In this document: positions 1 to 7,984 of the stretch, piece after piece
Layout: each line of letters begins with the position of its first letter
How positions within the stretch are numbered: position 1 is the first letter of the stretch
Source: Microbacteriaceae bacterium VKM Ac-2854
GTDB taxonomy: Bacteria; Actinomycetota; Actinomycetes; Actinomycetales; Microbacteriaceae
DNA: 64,000 nucleotides
NCBI GenBank assembly: GCA_013205085.1
Contig: JABMLH010000006.1
Coordinates: 1 to 64,000 of the forward strand
Direction of reading: 5' to 3'
Program-made: the position numbers and the translations under genes
The notes under the pieces: model-generated
The model's input: the letters and a program-made list of their open reading frames with translations, nothing else
Databases searched by the model: none
Told to the model about the DNA's origin: nothing

Positions 1-75
1 AGATTCAAGCCGGGGTTATAAATTTGGCATTGAACATAGTGCACGCTGTTGAGTTCTCAAGGATCGGACACACCC
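1..75 (-). other. pre-rRNA leader upstream of a 16S rRNA gene (outside window)
   Basis: Read on the minus strand, positions 62-41 give TTGAGAACTCAACAGCGTGC, followed by an AT-richer stretch containing AATGCCAAATTTATAA. A GAGAACTCAACAGYGTGC segment followed by such a stretch is the recognised leader just upstream of 16S rRNA in many actinobacteria, where it acts in antitermination and RNase III processing. The 16S gene itself should lie immediately left of position 1. The match is from memory of the leader, not an alignment. Confidence 0.75.
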
Positions 76-192
76 GGATTCATGACCCATAGACGGGCCA
101 CTCGCTCCGGAGTGACTGAAGTTTGTTATTGTTGCAAGCTATCCGCTAAGCTCGAGAAGTTCTTCTCTCTCAGCCGCCGTGGCAACTTGACT

Positions 193-220
193 AACTTAGC
201 ACATCCGCAGACCCTGTCAA
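193..220 (-). promoter_or_regulatory. rRNA operon promoter, proximal (P2)
   Basis: On the minus strand a perfect -35 TTGACA (220-215) is followed after 16 nt by a -10-like TAAGTT (198-193). It points toward the pre-rRNA leader at the left edge, about 130 nt away. A perfect -35 close upstream of an rRNA leader fits a strong growth-regulated promoter. Confidence 0.7.
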
Positions 221-418
221 ATCCGCGCCCCGCAACCCGAAAGCAGCGGAAGAACACGGAGCAGACACACTCCTGCGAAGGCTTTACATCCCCAACCACA
301 CACCCGCCCGAACCGCACCGCGGTGGACTTCAGTGAAGAAGAGATGGTCCCGATTGAGGCCGGGGCGGAAGAGCTGAGCTCATCCCGTATCCCTGCGGCC
401 TTTGTGGCGACTCGGGAT

Positions 419-447
419 AATTTACGCACAACCCCGACCCCTGTCAA
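419..447 (-). promoter_or_regulatory. rRNA operon promoter, distal (P1)
   Basis: On the minus strand TTGACA (447-442) is followed after 17 nt by TAAATT (424-419). It lies about 225 nt upstream of the proximal promoter and has the same orientation, so the two look like tandem rrn promoters. The stretch 1-541 has no other supported gene. The open frame across it on the plus strand is not believable as coding because it runs through these promoters. Confidence 0.7.
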
Positions 448-541
448 ACCCACCCCCACTCGGATGCATCCCGGGCGTGTCGAGCACGGAGTGAGCTGTC
501 GGCGCAGCCGACCGATGGGGTGCGCCGGTAGCCTGGCGGCC

Positions 542-997
542 ATGACGACGGATCCGCCACTGAGGCACGACGCGGCGGCCATCGACGCCGTCGAAGCGGA
601 GTTCACCACGCTGTTCAATCGGGTCCGCGCTGCGATGAAGGACTATGCGGCCCAACTGGCGCCCGGCCTGACCGTGGCGAACTATCGGATCATCTCCACG
701 TTGGATCGTGTGGGTCCGGTTCATGCGGGCCGTCTCGCCGAGCTCGTGGAGATGGACAAGTCGGTTCTCAGCCGTCAGCTCGCCACGTTAGGAGGGATGG
801 GGCTGGTGACACGCCGGCCGGATCCCAGCGATGGTCGCTCGAGCGTGCTCTCCGTCACCGCCTCGACGTCGGCTCGGTTGCGGGAGATCGGCGGCGCGAG
901 CACGGCGACGATGCACGAAGCGTTGCGTGGCTGGCCGGACGGCGACGTCGCCACCCTCGCCGAACTCCTGCACCGGGTGAACGCTCTGCGGCTCTGA
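542..997 (+). CDS. MarR-family transcriptional regulator
   Basis: The 151-residue product has the length and layout of a MarR winged-helix repressor. It has an N-terminal helix, then a winged helix-turn-helix around LVEMDKSVLSRQLATLGGMG and a wing with RRPDPSDGRSS, the DxRxx signature of the family. The ATG at 542 is chosen because the longer frame upstream runs through the divergent rRNA promoters. No ligand can be predicted. It is divergent from the rRNA operon, and an LtrA-family membrane protein gene follows 54 nt downstream and may be its target. Confidence 0.85.
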   Translation: MTTDPPLRHDAAAIDAVEAEFTTLFNRVRAAMKDYAAQLAPGLTVANYRIISTLDRVGPVHAGRLAELVEMDKSVLSRQLATLGGMGLVTRRPDPSDGRSSVLSVTASTSARLREIGGASTATMHEALRGWPDGDVATLAELLHRVNALRL

Positions 998-1051
998 CCG
1001 ACGGTCCCCTGGCATCCGATGTCGGTGCGGGGCCCTATTGTGACGTCTAAC

Positions 1052-2221
1052 ATGAGCGATCCCCGGAAATTCTTCGACCACCACGAGCCGCGCGACCCAC
1101 GTCGCGTGCACTGGATGGAGCTGTTCTTCGATCTCGTCTTCGTCGCATTCGTCGGCCAACTCGCGCACGGACTTCACGATGATCCCGGCTGGGCCGAGTT
1201 CGGGACCTTCGTCGCTCTCGCGTTCCCGGCTTGGTGGGGCTGGATGAACATCACGGCGACCGTGAACCTCTCGCCGGAGCTGAGTTCGCGCCGATTGGGA
1301 CTGGCCATGCTCGCCGCGATGGCGGGAGCCGGCGTGATGGCCGTGGCCGCACCGGATGGGCTGGGCGAACGAGCGTGGGCGTTCTCGCTCGGCAACGCAG
1401 CACTGCGGATCGTGCTGCTCGCACTCTGGTTGCGTCGACACCGCACCGGCAGCCAGACGGCGTTGGTACGCATCCTCGTCTACAACGGCGGCACCGCCGC
1501 GCTCTGGACCGTCGCTGCTTTCCTTCCTGCTCCCGAGAACTTCGTGCTCTGGGCCGTCGCGATCCTGATCGAGGTCGTATCGATCACAACGAGTCGGGAA
1601 GGCTGGCGGAACCTCGTAGCTTCCGGGTTCATCGTCGAGCACCTCGCCGAGCGACTCGGCTTGTTCGTGGTGATCGTCCTGGGCGAATCGGTGCTGACGA
1701 TCGTCGCCGAGGTGGCCGATGACTGGGAGCCGGCGGCCGGGCTGTCCGGCGCTCTGGGCTTCCTGGTCGCGGCGCTGCTGGGGTGGGCCTTCTTCCAGTA
1801 CGGCACCGGCACGATGGAGCAAGGACTGCGTCGCCTTCAAACGAGCGGGAGTTACGCGGGACTGCGTGACACGGTGATGCTGCTGCCGTTCCTGCTCGTG
1901 GTCGGCATCACCGCGGTGTCGGGCGGCATCGCCGCGGCGATCGCCCATCCGGAGGGGCCGCTCCCCCTCGGTTCCGCGGTCGCCCTCGGCGGCGGAATCG
2001 CCCTCTTCTACGCGGCGAATACGGCGATCGTTCTCCGGTACGGGCAGCCCTGGCGCGCCGTATTGAGCTGGTCGCCCCTCTCGATCGCGCTCGCCCTCAC
2101 GATCGTCCCCCTCGCGACGGCGGTTCCCGCTCCGGCTGGCCTCGCGATCGCGGCCGCCGTACTCCTGATCGTCACCGGCTTCGTCGAGGCGCGCCGCCGC
2201 ATCGCGGTCCGCCCGGAATAG
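1052..2221 (+). CDS. LtrA-family (low temperature requirement A) membrane protein
   Basis: The 389-residue product starts MSDPRKFFDHH and carries the hallmark VHWMELFFDLVFVAF near its N-terminus, typical of LtrA proteins, which were first linked to growth of Listeria at low temperature. Many hydrophobic segments run to the C-terminus, about ten predicted membrane helices. The molecular function of the family is not established. The ATG at 1052 was chosen over one at 1019 because the family normally begins just before the acidic/aromatic first segment. A TATTGT about 14 nt upstream could be the -10 of a nearly leaderless transcript. Confidence 0.85.
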   Translation: MSDPRKFFDHHEPRDPRRVHWMELFFDLVFVAFVGQLAHGLHDDPGWAEFGTFVALAFPAWWGWMNITATVNLSPELSSRRLGLAMLAAMAGAGVMAVAAPDGLGERAWAFSLGNAALRIVLLALWLRRHRTGSQTALVRILVYNGGTAALWTVAAFLPAPENFVLWAVAILIEVVSITTSREGWRNLVASGFIVEHLAERLGLFVVIVLGESVLTIVAEVADDWEPAAGLSGALGFLVAALLGWAFFQYGTGTMEQGLRRLQTSGSYAGLRDTVMLLPFLLVVGITAVSGGIAAAIAHPEGPLPLGSAVALGGGIALFYAANTAIVLRYGQPWRAVLSWSPLSIALALTIVPLATAVPAPAGLAIAAAVLLIVTGFVEARRRIAVRPE

Positions 2222-2243
2222 CGTCCCAGCTGCATACGTTCGC

Positions 2244-3269
2244 ATGAACATGAAACGCATCGGCTTCCTCTCCTTCGGTCACTGGCAGGACATTCCGGGC
2301 TCGCAGGCACGCTCGGCCCGCGACGCGCTCGTGCAGACGATCGAGTTAGCGGAGGCCGCCGAGGAGATCGGGATCGACGGAGCGTACGTGCGCGTGCACC
2401 ACTTCGCGACCCAGCTGGCGTCGCCCTTCCCGCTCCTCGCCGCGATCGGGGCGCGGACCTCGCGAATCGAGATCGGTACCGGCGTGATCGACATGCGCTA
2501 CGAGAATCCGCTCTACATGGCGGAGGAGGCGGCCGCGGCCGACCTCATCAGCGCGGGCCGGCTGCAGCTCGGTGTCAGTCGGGGGTCGCCGGAGACCGCG
2601 CTGCGCGGCTCCGAATCCTTCGGCTACGTGCCGGGCGACGGCGAAACGGATGCCGACAGCGCTCGCCAGCGCACCGCCGTGTTCCGCGCGGCGATAGCGG
2701 GCGCCGGCTTCGCTCAGCCGAACCCGCAGATGAGTCGATCGACCTCGCCGCTGAATGTCCAGCCGCAATCGCCGGGGCTGGAGGATCGGATCTGGTGGGG
2801 TTCCGGCACGCGGGCCACGGCGGTGTGGGTCGCCGAACAGGGCATGAACCTGCAGAGTTCGACGCTGCTCACGGAGGACACCGGTGTGCCGTTCGACGAG
2901 TTGCAGGCGGAGCAGATCCAGCTGTACCGCGACGCCTGGGCCGCGGCCGGCTGGCAGCGCGAGCCGCGTGTCTCGGTGTCGCGCAGCGTGCTCCCGATCA
3001 CCTCCGATATCGACCGCGCCTACTTCGGCGGGCGTGGCGACGGCGACCAGGTGGGCATCCTGGACGGGGCGCGTTCCCGCTTCGGGCGCAGCTACACCGG
3101 GGAGCCCGATGCGATCGCGCGTGAACTCGCGGCGGATGCGGCGGTCGCAGCGGCCGATACCGTCCTGCTCACCGTTCCGAACCAGCTGGGTGTCGAATAC
3201 AACGCTCGGATGCTCGAGACGATCGCCGAGCACATCGCCCCCGCGATCGGCTGGCAGCGCAACCGCTAG
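2244..3269 (+). CDS. LLM class flavin-dependent oxidoreductase
   Basis: This 341-residue protein belongs to the bacterial luciferase-like monooxygenase superfamily (TIM barrel, FMN/F420-dependent). Visible features are the first strand IGFLSFGHW, EAAEEIGIDGAYVRVHHF, and the mid-protein GTGVIDMRYENPLYMAEEAAAADLISAGRLQLGVSRGS-type region that lines the flavin phosphate site. Substrate cannot be inferred. It starts 22 nt after the LtrA gene and may be cotranscribed. A second ATG two codons later is equally possible. Confidence 0.85.
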   Translation: MNMKRIGFLSFGHWQDIPGSQARSARDALVQTIELAEAAEEIGIDGAYVRVHHFATQLASPFPLLAAIGARTSRIEIGTGVIDMRYENPLYMAEEAAAADLISAGRLQLGVSRGSPETALRGSESFGYVPGDGETDADSARQRTAVFRAAIAGAGFAQPNPQMSRSTSPLNVQPQSPGLEDRIWWGSGTRATAVWVAEQGMNLQSSTLLTEDTGVPFDELQAEQIQLYRDAWAAAGWQREPRVSVSRSVLPITSDIDRAYFGGRGDGDQVGILDGARSRFGRSYTGEPDAIARELAADAAVAAADTVLLTVPNQLGVEYNARMLETIAEHIAPAIGWQRNR

Positions 3270-3323
3270 CGCGCCTTCGGCGTCGGGTCAAGCCGCTGGC
3301 ATTCCGCTGCCGGGTTCGCAGAA

Positions 3324-3367
3324 TCAGAAGGGCCGCGCCTCGGAGCCGTTCCGGGCGCGGCCTCTGA
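3324..3367. terminator. hairpin after the LLM oxidoreductase gene
   Basis: GGCCGCGCC (3331-3339) pairs with GGCGCGGCC (3354-3362), extended by TCAGA (3324-3328) with TCTGA (3363-3367). No long T run follows. It is a plausible terminator between the LLM gene and the next small gene. Confidence 0.45.
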
Positions 3368-3496
3368 TATCACGCGCACGACACGGCTCGACCCGGCGTG
3401 TCAATGGTCAGGGGACGATTCGCGAGATCCCGTGCTCGGGAGTGAAATGGAATGCGGGCTTATTCGCCCGGAACCGATTCGGGAGAAGGGAACCGC

Positions 3497-3721
3497 ATGA
3501 ACCCACGACTCGTTCTGCTCGTGATCGTCGCCGCTGCCGCCTACGTGCTCGGCGCCAAAGCCGGCCGCGGCCGCTTCGAAGAGATCAAGCACCTCGCGCT
3601 CGGCGTCTGGAACGACCCGGCCACCAAGAAGACCCGCAAGAAGATCAAGAAGGCTTCGAAGAAAGAAGCCCGCCAGTTCGGTGCCATCGCCAAGAAGGCT
3701 CGCGCCCGTCTGTCGCACTGA
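3497..3721 (+). CDS. small membrane-anchored basic protein
   Basis: The product has 74 residues. An N-terminal hydrophobic helix (about residues 4-20, LVLLVIVAAAAYVLGAKAG) is followed by a strongly basic tail with many Lys-Lys pairs (KKTRKKIKKASKK). It resembles YtxH-like or similar small stress proteins in layout, but I do not recognise a named family. The start at 3497 is supported by AGAAGGGA 7 nt upstream; an in-frame start 15 codons earlier lacks a ribosome site. The next gene encodes a small stress-type membrane protein. Confidence 0.7.
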   Translation: MNPRLVLLVIVAAAAYVLGAKAGRGRFEEIKHLALGVWNDPATKKTRKKIKKASKKEARQFGAIAKKARARLSH

Positions 3722-3803
3722 CCATCACGCTTCGGTCGTCATCCACACAACGGGTGCGGCCTCCGATCGGATATCCCCGATCAAACACACAAGGAGATAA
3801 ACA

Positions 3804-4070
3804 ATGGGCATCATCGGATTCCTGCTTCTCGGCCTCATCGCCGGCGCCATCGCGAAGGCCATTCTGCCTGGCAAGCAGGGCGGCGGATGGATCGCCACCC
3901 TGGTCCTCGGCGTCATCGGCGCGCTGCTCGGCGGATTCATCGGTAGCGCCGTCTTCGGCGTCGGCATCGACGGCTTCTTCGACCTCGGCAGCTGGGTCCT
4001 CGCGATCGTCGGTGCCCTCATCGTGCTCGTGATCTACGGCGCGATCGTCGGTCGTCGCAGCCGCGCGTAG
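3804..4070 (+). CDS. GlsB/YeaQ/YmgE-family stress response membrane protein
   Basis: This is an 88-residue protein with three hydrophobic segments and the family pattern GxxxGxxAGxxAK near the N-terminus (GLIAGAIAKAILPGKQGGGW), followed by a glycine-rich second helix (GVIGALLGGFIGS). GlsB/YeaQ proteins are small inner-membrane proteins associated with general stress; their mechanism is unknown. A strong ribosome site (AAGGAGA) lies 7 nt before ATG. A clear hairpin terminator follows 20 nt after the stop. Confidence 0.88.
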   Translation: MGIIGFLLLGLIAGAIAKAILPGKQGGGWIATLVLGVIGALLGGFIGSAVFGVGIDGFFDLGSWVLAIVGALIVLVIYGAIVGRRSRA

Positions 4071-4090
4071 TCAGCAGCCGCACACGGAAG

Positions 4091-4130
4091 GATCCGCCCG
4101 TCGCCTCGCGCGACGGGCGGATCTTTCTTT
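4091..4130 (+). terminator. rho-independent terminator after the GlsB-type gene
   Basis: A perfect 14-bp stem GATCCGCCCGTCGC (4091-4104) with its complement at 4110-4123, loop CTCGC, is followed directly by TTTCTTT. It is the best intrinsic terminator in the window. Confidence 0.88.
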
Positions 4131-4134
4131 CGTC

Positions 4135-4164
4135 TTGCGCGGTCGCCGTCGACCACGCTACATT
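4135..4164 (+). promoter_or_regulatory. promoter of the alpha/beta hydrolase gene
   Basis: TTGCGC (4135-4140) and TACATT (4159-4164) are 18 nt apart, about 43 nt upstream of the hydrolase start. CAGTT occurs twice 11 nt apart (4170-4174 and 4181-4185), framed by ACCGA and TCGGT. This could be a TetR- or MarR-type operator, but no regulator gene is adjacent. Confidence 0.4.
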
Positions 4165-4206
4165 ACCGATCAGTTCTGAAACAGTTCGGTTATGAAAGGC
4201 GCGCGC

Positions 4207-5010
4207 ATGGCGACCACGACTCTTCCGACCACCGTCACCTCGGCGGACGGTACCGCCATCGCGATCGAGACGGTCGGTACCGGACCGGCGCTGGTGCTGG
4301 TCGACGGCGCAATGTGCCGCCGTGGCTTCGGCCCGGCGCGCAAGCTCGCGGAGGCACTCGCCGACCGCTACACGGTCTCGTTCTACGACCGGCGCGGACG
4401 AGACGACAGCGGCGACACCGCGCCCTACTCCGTCGCCCGCGAAGTCGAGGACCTCGCGGCGGTGCTGGAGGTGGCGGACGGGTCGGCTTTCGTCTACGGA
4501 ACCTCCTCCGGCGGAGCGCTCGCGCTCGAGGCCGCGATCGCGGGCGTGCCGATGCGACGACTCGCGGTCTATGAGACGCCCTACATCTACGAGGCCGGCA
4601 GCGCCGACGCGCGCGTCGACCACCGTGCTGCGCTGCAGACCTTGATCACGGCCGGCGACCGAGCCGCTGCGATCCGCTATTTCCTGGTCGACATGGTGGG
4701 CGCGCCGGCCTTCGTGCCGCTGATGATGCGTGTGATTCCCGGGGTATGGCCGAAGGTCGTGGCCGTCGCGCACACCCTGCCGAACGACGCCGCGGTGATG
4801 GGGGATTTCACCGTGCCCGGCGATCGGCTCGGGTCCATCTCCGTGCCGACTCTCGTGCTGGGTGGCGGAAAGGGCAAGGCGAACATGAAGCGCGCCGTGC
4901 GCGCCGTCGCTGCGGCCGTGCCGGGTGCCTCCTTCCGCGAGCTGCCCGGCCAGACGCACGAGGTGTCCGCGAAGGCGATGGCTCCGGCGCTGGCGGAGTT
5001 CTTCGTCTGA
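4207..5010 (+). CDS. alpha/beta hydrolase
   Basis: The 267-residue product follows the alpha/beta-hydrolase plan. VLVDGAMC gives the HG-like oxyanion strand, FYDRRGRDDSG the strand-4 region, and VYGTSSGGALALEAA the nucleophile elbow (GTSSGG, Ser nucleophile). LPGQTHEVS near the C-terminus holds the catalytic His. GTSSGG replaces the usual GxSxG by its spacing variant. Substrate is unknown. The start at 4207 has GAAAGG upstream; an ATG five codons earlier is possible but poorly spaced. Confidence 0.85.
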   Translation: MATTTLPTTVTSADGTAIAIETVGTGPALVLVDGAMCRRGFGPARKLAEALADRYTVSFYDRRGRDDSGDTAPYSVAREVEDLAAVLEVADGSAFVYGTSSGGALALEAAIAGVPMRRLAVYETPYIYEAGSADARVDHRAALQTLITAGDRAAAIRYFLVDMVGAPAFVPLMMRVIPGVWPKVVAVAHTLPNDAAVMGDFTVPGDRLGSISVPTLVLGGGKGKANMKRAVRAVAAAVPGASFRELPGQTHEVSAKAMAPALAEFFV

Positions 5011-5035
5011 GCCGCTGAGTCCGAGGCACCCGTGG

Positions 5036-5084
5036 GTTCGACGTTCGCGGCTCGCGTAAGCGGGTTGCCCGACGAGCGTCGAAC
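5036..5084. repeat. intergenic inverted repeat
   Basis: GTTCGACGTTCG (5036-5047) pairs with CGAGCGTCGAAC (5073-5084), a 12-bp stem with one G-U pair, between the hydrolase and aldo/keto reductase genes. It has no T run. Confidence 0.5.
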
Positions 5085-5099
5085 GAGTTGGCTCGAGTT

Positions 5100-5948
5100 A
5101 TGACAACGGCAACCACTGTCCCCACGATCACCCTCAACAACGGCGTCGAGATCCCCCAGCTGGGTTTCGGCGTCTTCCAGATCGAGCCGGACAAGACCGA
5201 GGCGGCGACCCTCACCGCGCTCGAGGTCGGCTATCGACACATCGACACGGCGGAGATGTACGGGAACGAGGCCGGCGTCGGTGCCGCACTGCGTGCATCC
5301 GGCCTCGACCGCAGCGAGGTCTTCGTCACCAGCAAGCTGAACAACGGCTTCCACGCCCGTGCCGACGCGCTGGCCGCGATCGACCGGACGCTGGCGGAGC
5401 TCGATTCGGCCTACGTCGACCTGTTCCTGATCCACTGGCCGCTGCCGGAGGTCGGTGACTACGTCGAGACCTGGCAGGCGATGGAGGAGATCTATCGCAG
5501 CGGCAAGGCGAAGGCGATCGGTGTCTCCAACTTCCAGGCGCACCACCTGCGCCGACTGCACGCAGAGACCACGATCACGCCGGCGGTCAACCAGATCGAG
5601 GTGCACCCGTACCTCACGCAGAACGAACTGCGCGCGTTCGGTGCCGAGCACGGCATCGTGACGGAGGCGTGGTCGCCGATCGCGCAGGGCCTGGTGCTGG
5701 ATGACGAGGCGATCGTCCGTGTGGCCCGACTGGTCGGGCGCACTCCCGCCCAGGTGGTGCTGCGCTGGCACATCCAGCGCGGCGACGTGGTCTTCCCGAA
5801 GTCGGTGACGCGCGAGCGGGTCGAGGAGAACTTCGCGCTGTTCGACTTCGAGCTGGACGAGGAGTCGATGGCCGCGATCGACGGGCTGAACCGCGACCAC
5901 CGCACGGGTCCGGACCCGGACACCTTCAACTACGTGCCGAAGGCGTAA
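5100..5948 (+). CDS. aldo/keto reductase
   Basis: This 282-residue NADPH-dependent oxidoreductase is of the AKR TIM-barrel type (2,5-diketo-D-gluconate reductase-like branch). Residues of the catalytic tetrad are visible: Asp and Tyr in HIDTAEMYGNE, Lys in VTSKLNN and His in FLIHWPLP. The cofactor region shows GVSNFQAHHL and VFPKSVTRERVEEN. The physiological substrate cannot be called. The ATG at 5100 is preferred to an in-frame TTG at 5088. Confidence 0.9.
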   Translation: MTTATTVPTITLNNGVEIPQLGFGVFQIEPDKTEAATLTALEVGYRHIDTAEMYGNEAGVGAALRASGLDRSEVFVTSKLNNGFHARADALAAIDRTLAELDSAYVDLFLIHWPLPEVGDYVETWQAMEEIYRSGKAKAIGVSNFQAHHLRRLHAETTITPAVNQIEVHPYLTQNELRAFGAEHGIVTEAWSPIAQGLVLDDEAIVRVARLVGRTPAQVVLRWHIQRGDVVFPKSVTRERVEENFALFDFELDEESMAAIDGLNRDHRTGPDPDTFNYVPKA

Positions 5949-5954
5949 GCCTCT

Positions 5955-6020
5955 CCCCGCGAGATGCCTCTTTGTACGCCCCGCCCGGCGTGTCGCGTAC
6001 GAAAGAGGCATCTCGCGGGG
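5955..6020. repeat. palindromic repeat family A, copy 1
   Basis: A 66-nt element with outer arms CCCCGCGAGATGCCTCTTT and its complement, and an inner GTACGC...GCGTAC repeat. It sits between two convergent genes (aldo/keto reductase and epimerase). Related copies lie at 38933-38999 and 55693-55758. The right inner half CGGCGTGTCGCGTAC is identical in all three. Confidence 0.85.
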
Positions 6021-6022
6021 TT

Positions 6023-6865
6023 CTAGGCGCCGTCGCGCCAGGAGTGCTCGGGAGCGAAGCCGAGGATGCGACGGGCTTTGTCGATCGAGAGCAGCGTCTC
6101 GGTGTCGGAGAACGGGCGCTTGATCGGCGCGTTCGGGAACACCTCGGCCACCAGTTCGGCGTTCGGCCGCGTCATCACGGTGTCCGCGGCCGCGATGATG
6201 AAGCGGTCGAAGCCGAGGGCGTCAAGTTCGAGAGCCTTCTGCACGGCCTGGGCGCCGTCGCGACCGTCGATGTATCCCCAGAGGTTCCACTTGCGCGTGC
6301 GCGCATCCGCGTCGAACGGGAACTCGGCGTAGTCGGCCGGATCCATCACGTTCGAGAAGCGCAGGCCGATGATCTTGAGCTCGGGATGCCAGCGGCACAG
6401 CTCGATCGCGAGCTGCTCCTCCAGGTGCTTGGTCAGCGAATAGACGGACTCGGGCCGAGCCGGATAGTCCTCGTCGACCGGGATGTACGGCGGATCGACG
6501 TCGAACGGCAGACCGAGCACCGTCTCGCTGGAGGCGTAGACGATGTTGGTGATGCCGAGACGGATCGCGGCGTGGAAGACGTTGAAGGTCGCGAGCATGT
6601 TGTTGTGGAAGGTCGCGATGTCGGGCAGGATGCCCGGCGCGGGGATCGCCGCGAGGTGCACCAGCGCATCCACTCCGCTGTGCTGGTCGTTCACCGACTG
6701 CAGCGCGTCGACGACCTCGCCGTAGTTCGTGATGTCGATCCGCACGAATCCCGGCCCGCGCTCGCCCGCCCGATCGAGGTTCACCACCTCATGCCCCTGA
6801 TCGCGGAGCCGCGTGACGACGCTCCTACCCAACTTGCCCGACCCGCCGGTGACCGCAATACGCAT
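6023..6865 (-). CDS. NAD-dependent epimerase/dehydratase (extended SDR)
   Basis: The 280-residue product begins MRIAVTGGSGKLGRSVV, with the GxxGxxG dinucleotide motif of extended short-chain dehydrogenases. The catalytic pair is visible as YSLTK (YxxxK) in the middle, and ASSETVLG carries the active-site Ser/Thr region. The family includes sugar-nucleotide epimerases and uronate dehydrogenases; the substrate is not resolved. The internal ATG at 6865 is chosen because the Rossmann strand starts right there. A family-B palindrome lies 22 nt upstream. Confidence 0.87.
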   Translation of the reverse strand: MRIAVTGGSGKLGRSVVTRLRDQGHEVVNLDRAGERGPGFVRIDITNYGEVVDALQSVNDQHSGVDALVHLAAIPAPGILPDIATFHNNMLATFNVFHAAIRLGITNIVYASSETVLGLPFDVDPPYIPVDEDYPARPESVYSLTKHLEEQLAIELCRWHPELKIIGLRFSNVMDPADYAEFPFDADARTRKWNLWGYIDGRDGAQAVQKALELDALGFDRFIIAAADTVMTRPNAELVAEVFPNAPIKRPFSDTETLLSIDKARRILGFAPEHSWRDGA

Positions 6866-6886
6866 AAAGCCCACGCTACGGCGAAA

Positions 6887-6918
6887 AGTTGCAGGCCGAC
6901 GCGGGTTGACCTGCAACT
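6887..6918. repeat. 32-bp palindrome family B, copy 1
   Basis: AGTTGCAGG and CCTGCAACT arms enclose a 14-nt GC-rich centre. It lies just upstream of the epimerase start. Its reverse complement matches the copies at 7934 and 16451. Confidence 0.8.
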
Positions 6919-6969
6919 CTTAGGTCGGGCGAGGGCGGCGGGTCGGGCGAGGGCGGCCTGGGCGGCGGG

Positions 6970-7890
6970 TCAGGCCTCGGAGATGCCGTCGCCGAGCTCG
7001 GGCGCCGACGGGTCGGAGAGGCGGGCGACCCAGCGGGAGAGGAAGACCGCGCCGGCGTCGTCGTGGATGAGTTCGTTGTGCACCAGCACGGGGTAGGGCT
7101 TGGCGAGCACGCCGTCCGACGGTCGGACGTCGACGTGCGCGACCTCGTAGTCGTGCTCGTGCAGCCAATCGGCCATCGCGTAGTCGCTGCGGGAATCGCC
7201 CACGGTGCGCCAGACGGTCGGCACTGCACCGGTCGCCGCGAGCAGCTCGATCGCGCGGCGAGCGCCGAGATCCTTGCCGAGCTGGTTCGACTCGATGTCG
7301 GTCGAGATGACCGTCGGGTCGATCCGATAGCCGATCTCGCCGGCGTCGTTGGGGTAGCGGATGCCGCGGCGCTCGACGCCGAGGCCGGCGGCGGTCATGA
7401 TCTGCAGCGCATCCGCGTCGAAGACCAGCTGGCGGCCGAGGTACTCCTCGCTGGAGACCTCGAGCAACTGCTCCGCGGAGACCATCGCGCGCTTGGTCTC
7501 GTCGAAGAAGACGAGATCGGCGTAATCGCGCTTGATCATGGTCTCGAGTTCGCTCGCGACCGCAGCGGGGATCGCCAGGCTCTCATCGACGATCGGCTCG
7601 GAGGTGCCGCGATCGTCGACCGTGAACCAGACGGCGCCCTTCTCGCAGATGCAGACGAAGCGGGCGTCGTGCGAGACGCCGCGCTCGAGGAGCTTGGGCA
7701 GCACGCGCTCGGTGAGGAACGCATCCGACCGCCCGGTGTTGAACACGATCGGCACGCCCGCGTTGGCGAGGGTGACCAGGTCGTCGGCGATCGAGTCGAT
7801 GGCGAGGGTGCGGGTGACGGGACTGGCGATCGGGCCGTCGACGTCGAGGAGGAGGCCGAACGGCGGGGCTGCGTGAGTCATCGCATCCAT
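6970..7890 (-). CDS. HAD-superfamily hydrolase
   Basis: This 306-residue protein has the haloacid-dehalogenase motif I DVDGPI near the N-terminus (Asp nucleophile and acid/base Asp) and motif II NTGRS. The C-terminal GDSRSDYAMADWL corresponds to the motif IV Asp pair of Cof/sucrose-phosphatase-like members. A large middle cap fits a C2-type HAD phosphatase. Substrate is unknown. The start at 7890 is uncertain; an ATG three codons later (7881) also fits. Confidence 0.8.
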   Translation of the reverse strand: MDAMTHAAPPFGLLLDVDGPIASPVTRTLAIDSIADDLVTLANAGVPIVFNTGRSDAFLTERVLPKLLERGVSHDARFVCICEKGAVWFTVDDRGTSEPIVDESLAIPAAVASELETMIKRDYADLVFFDETKRAMVSAEQLLEVSSEEYLGRQLVFDADALQIMTAAGLGVERRGIRYPNDAGEIGYRIDPTVISTDIESNQLGKDLGARRAIELLAATGAVPTVWRTVGDSRSDYAMADWLHEHDYEVAHVDVRPSDGVLAKPYPVLVHNELIHDDAGAVFLSRWVARLSDPSAPELGDGISEA

Positions 7891-7933
7891 TCTGCCGTGC
7901 CGGCTGGGGGCCTCCGCCGATCCTCCGCCGAAG

Positions 7934-7965
7934 AGTTGCAGGACAACTCGCGTAGACCTGCAACT
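7934..7965. repeat. 32-bp palindrome family B, copy 2
   Basis: AGTTGCAGG/CCTGCAACT arms with CTTCGG-like flanks on both sides. It sits between the divergent HAD hydrolase and Gfo/Idh genes, 20 nt from one start and 44 nt from the other. It therefore cannot be a terminator for either. Confidence 0.8.
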
Positions 7966-7984
7966 TTTCGGGAAGAGTGGGGGC

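Noticed and set aside
323-541. N-terminal extension of the MarR frame
   Set aside because: It crosses the divergent rRNA promoter region and adds no recognisable MarR sequence; the ATG at 542 gives a normal length.
788-2260. Open minus-strand frame of 490 codons
   Set aside because: It is antisense to the MarR and LtrA genes, whose family motifs are clear; the composition is that of a shadow.
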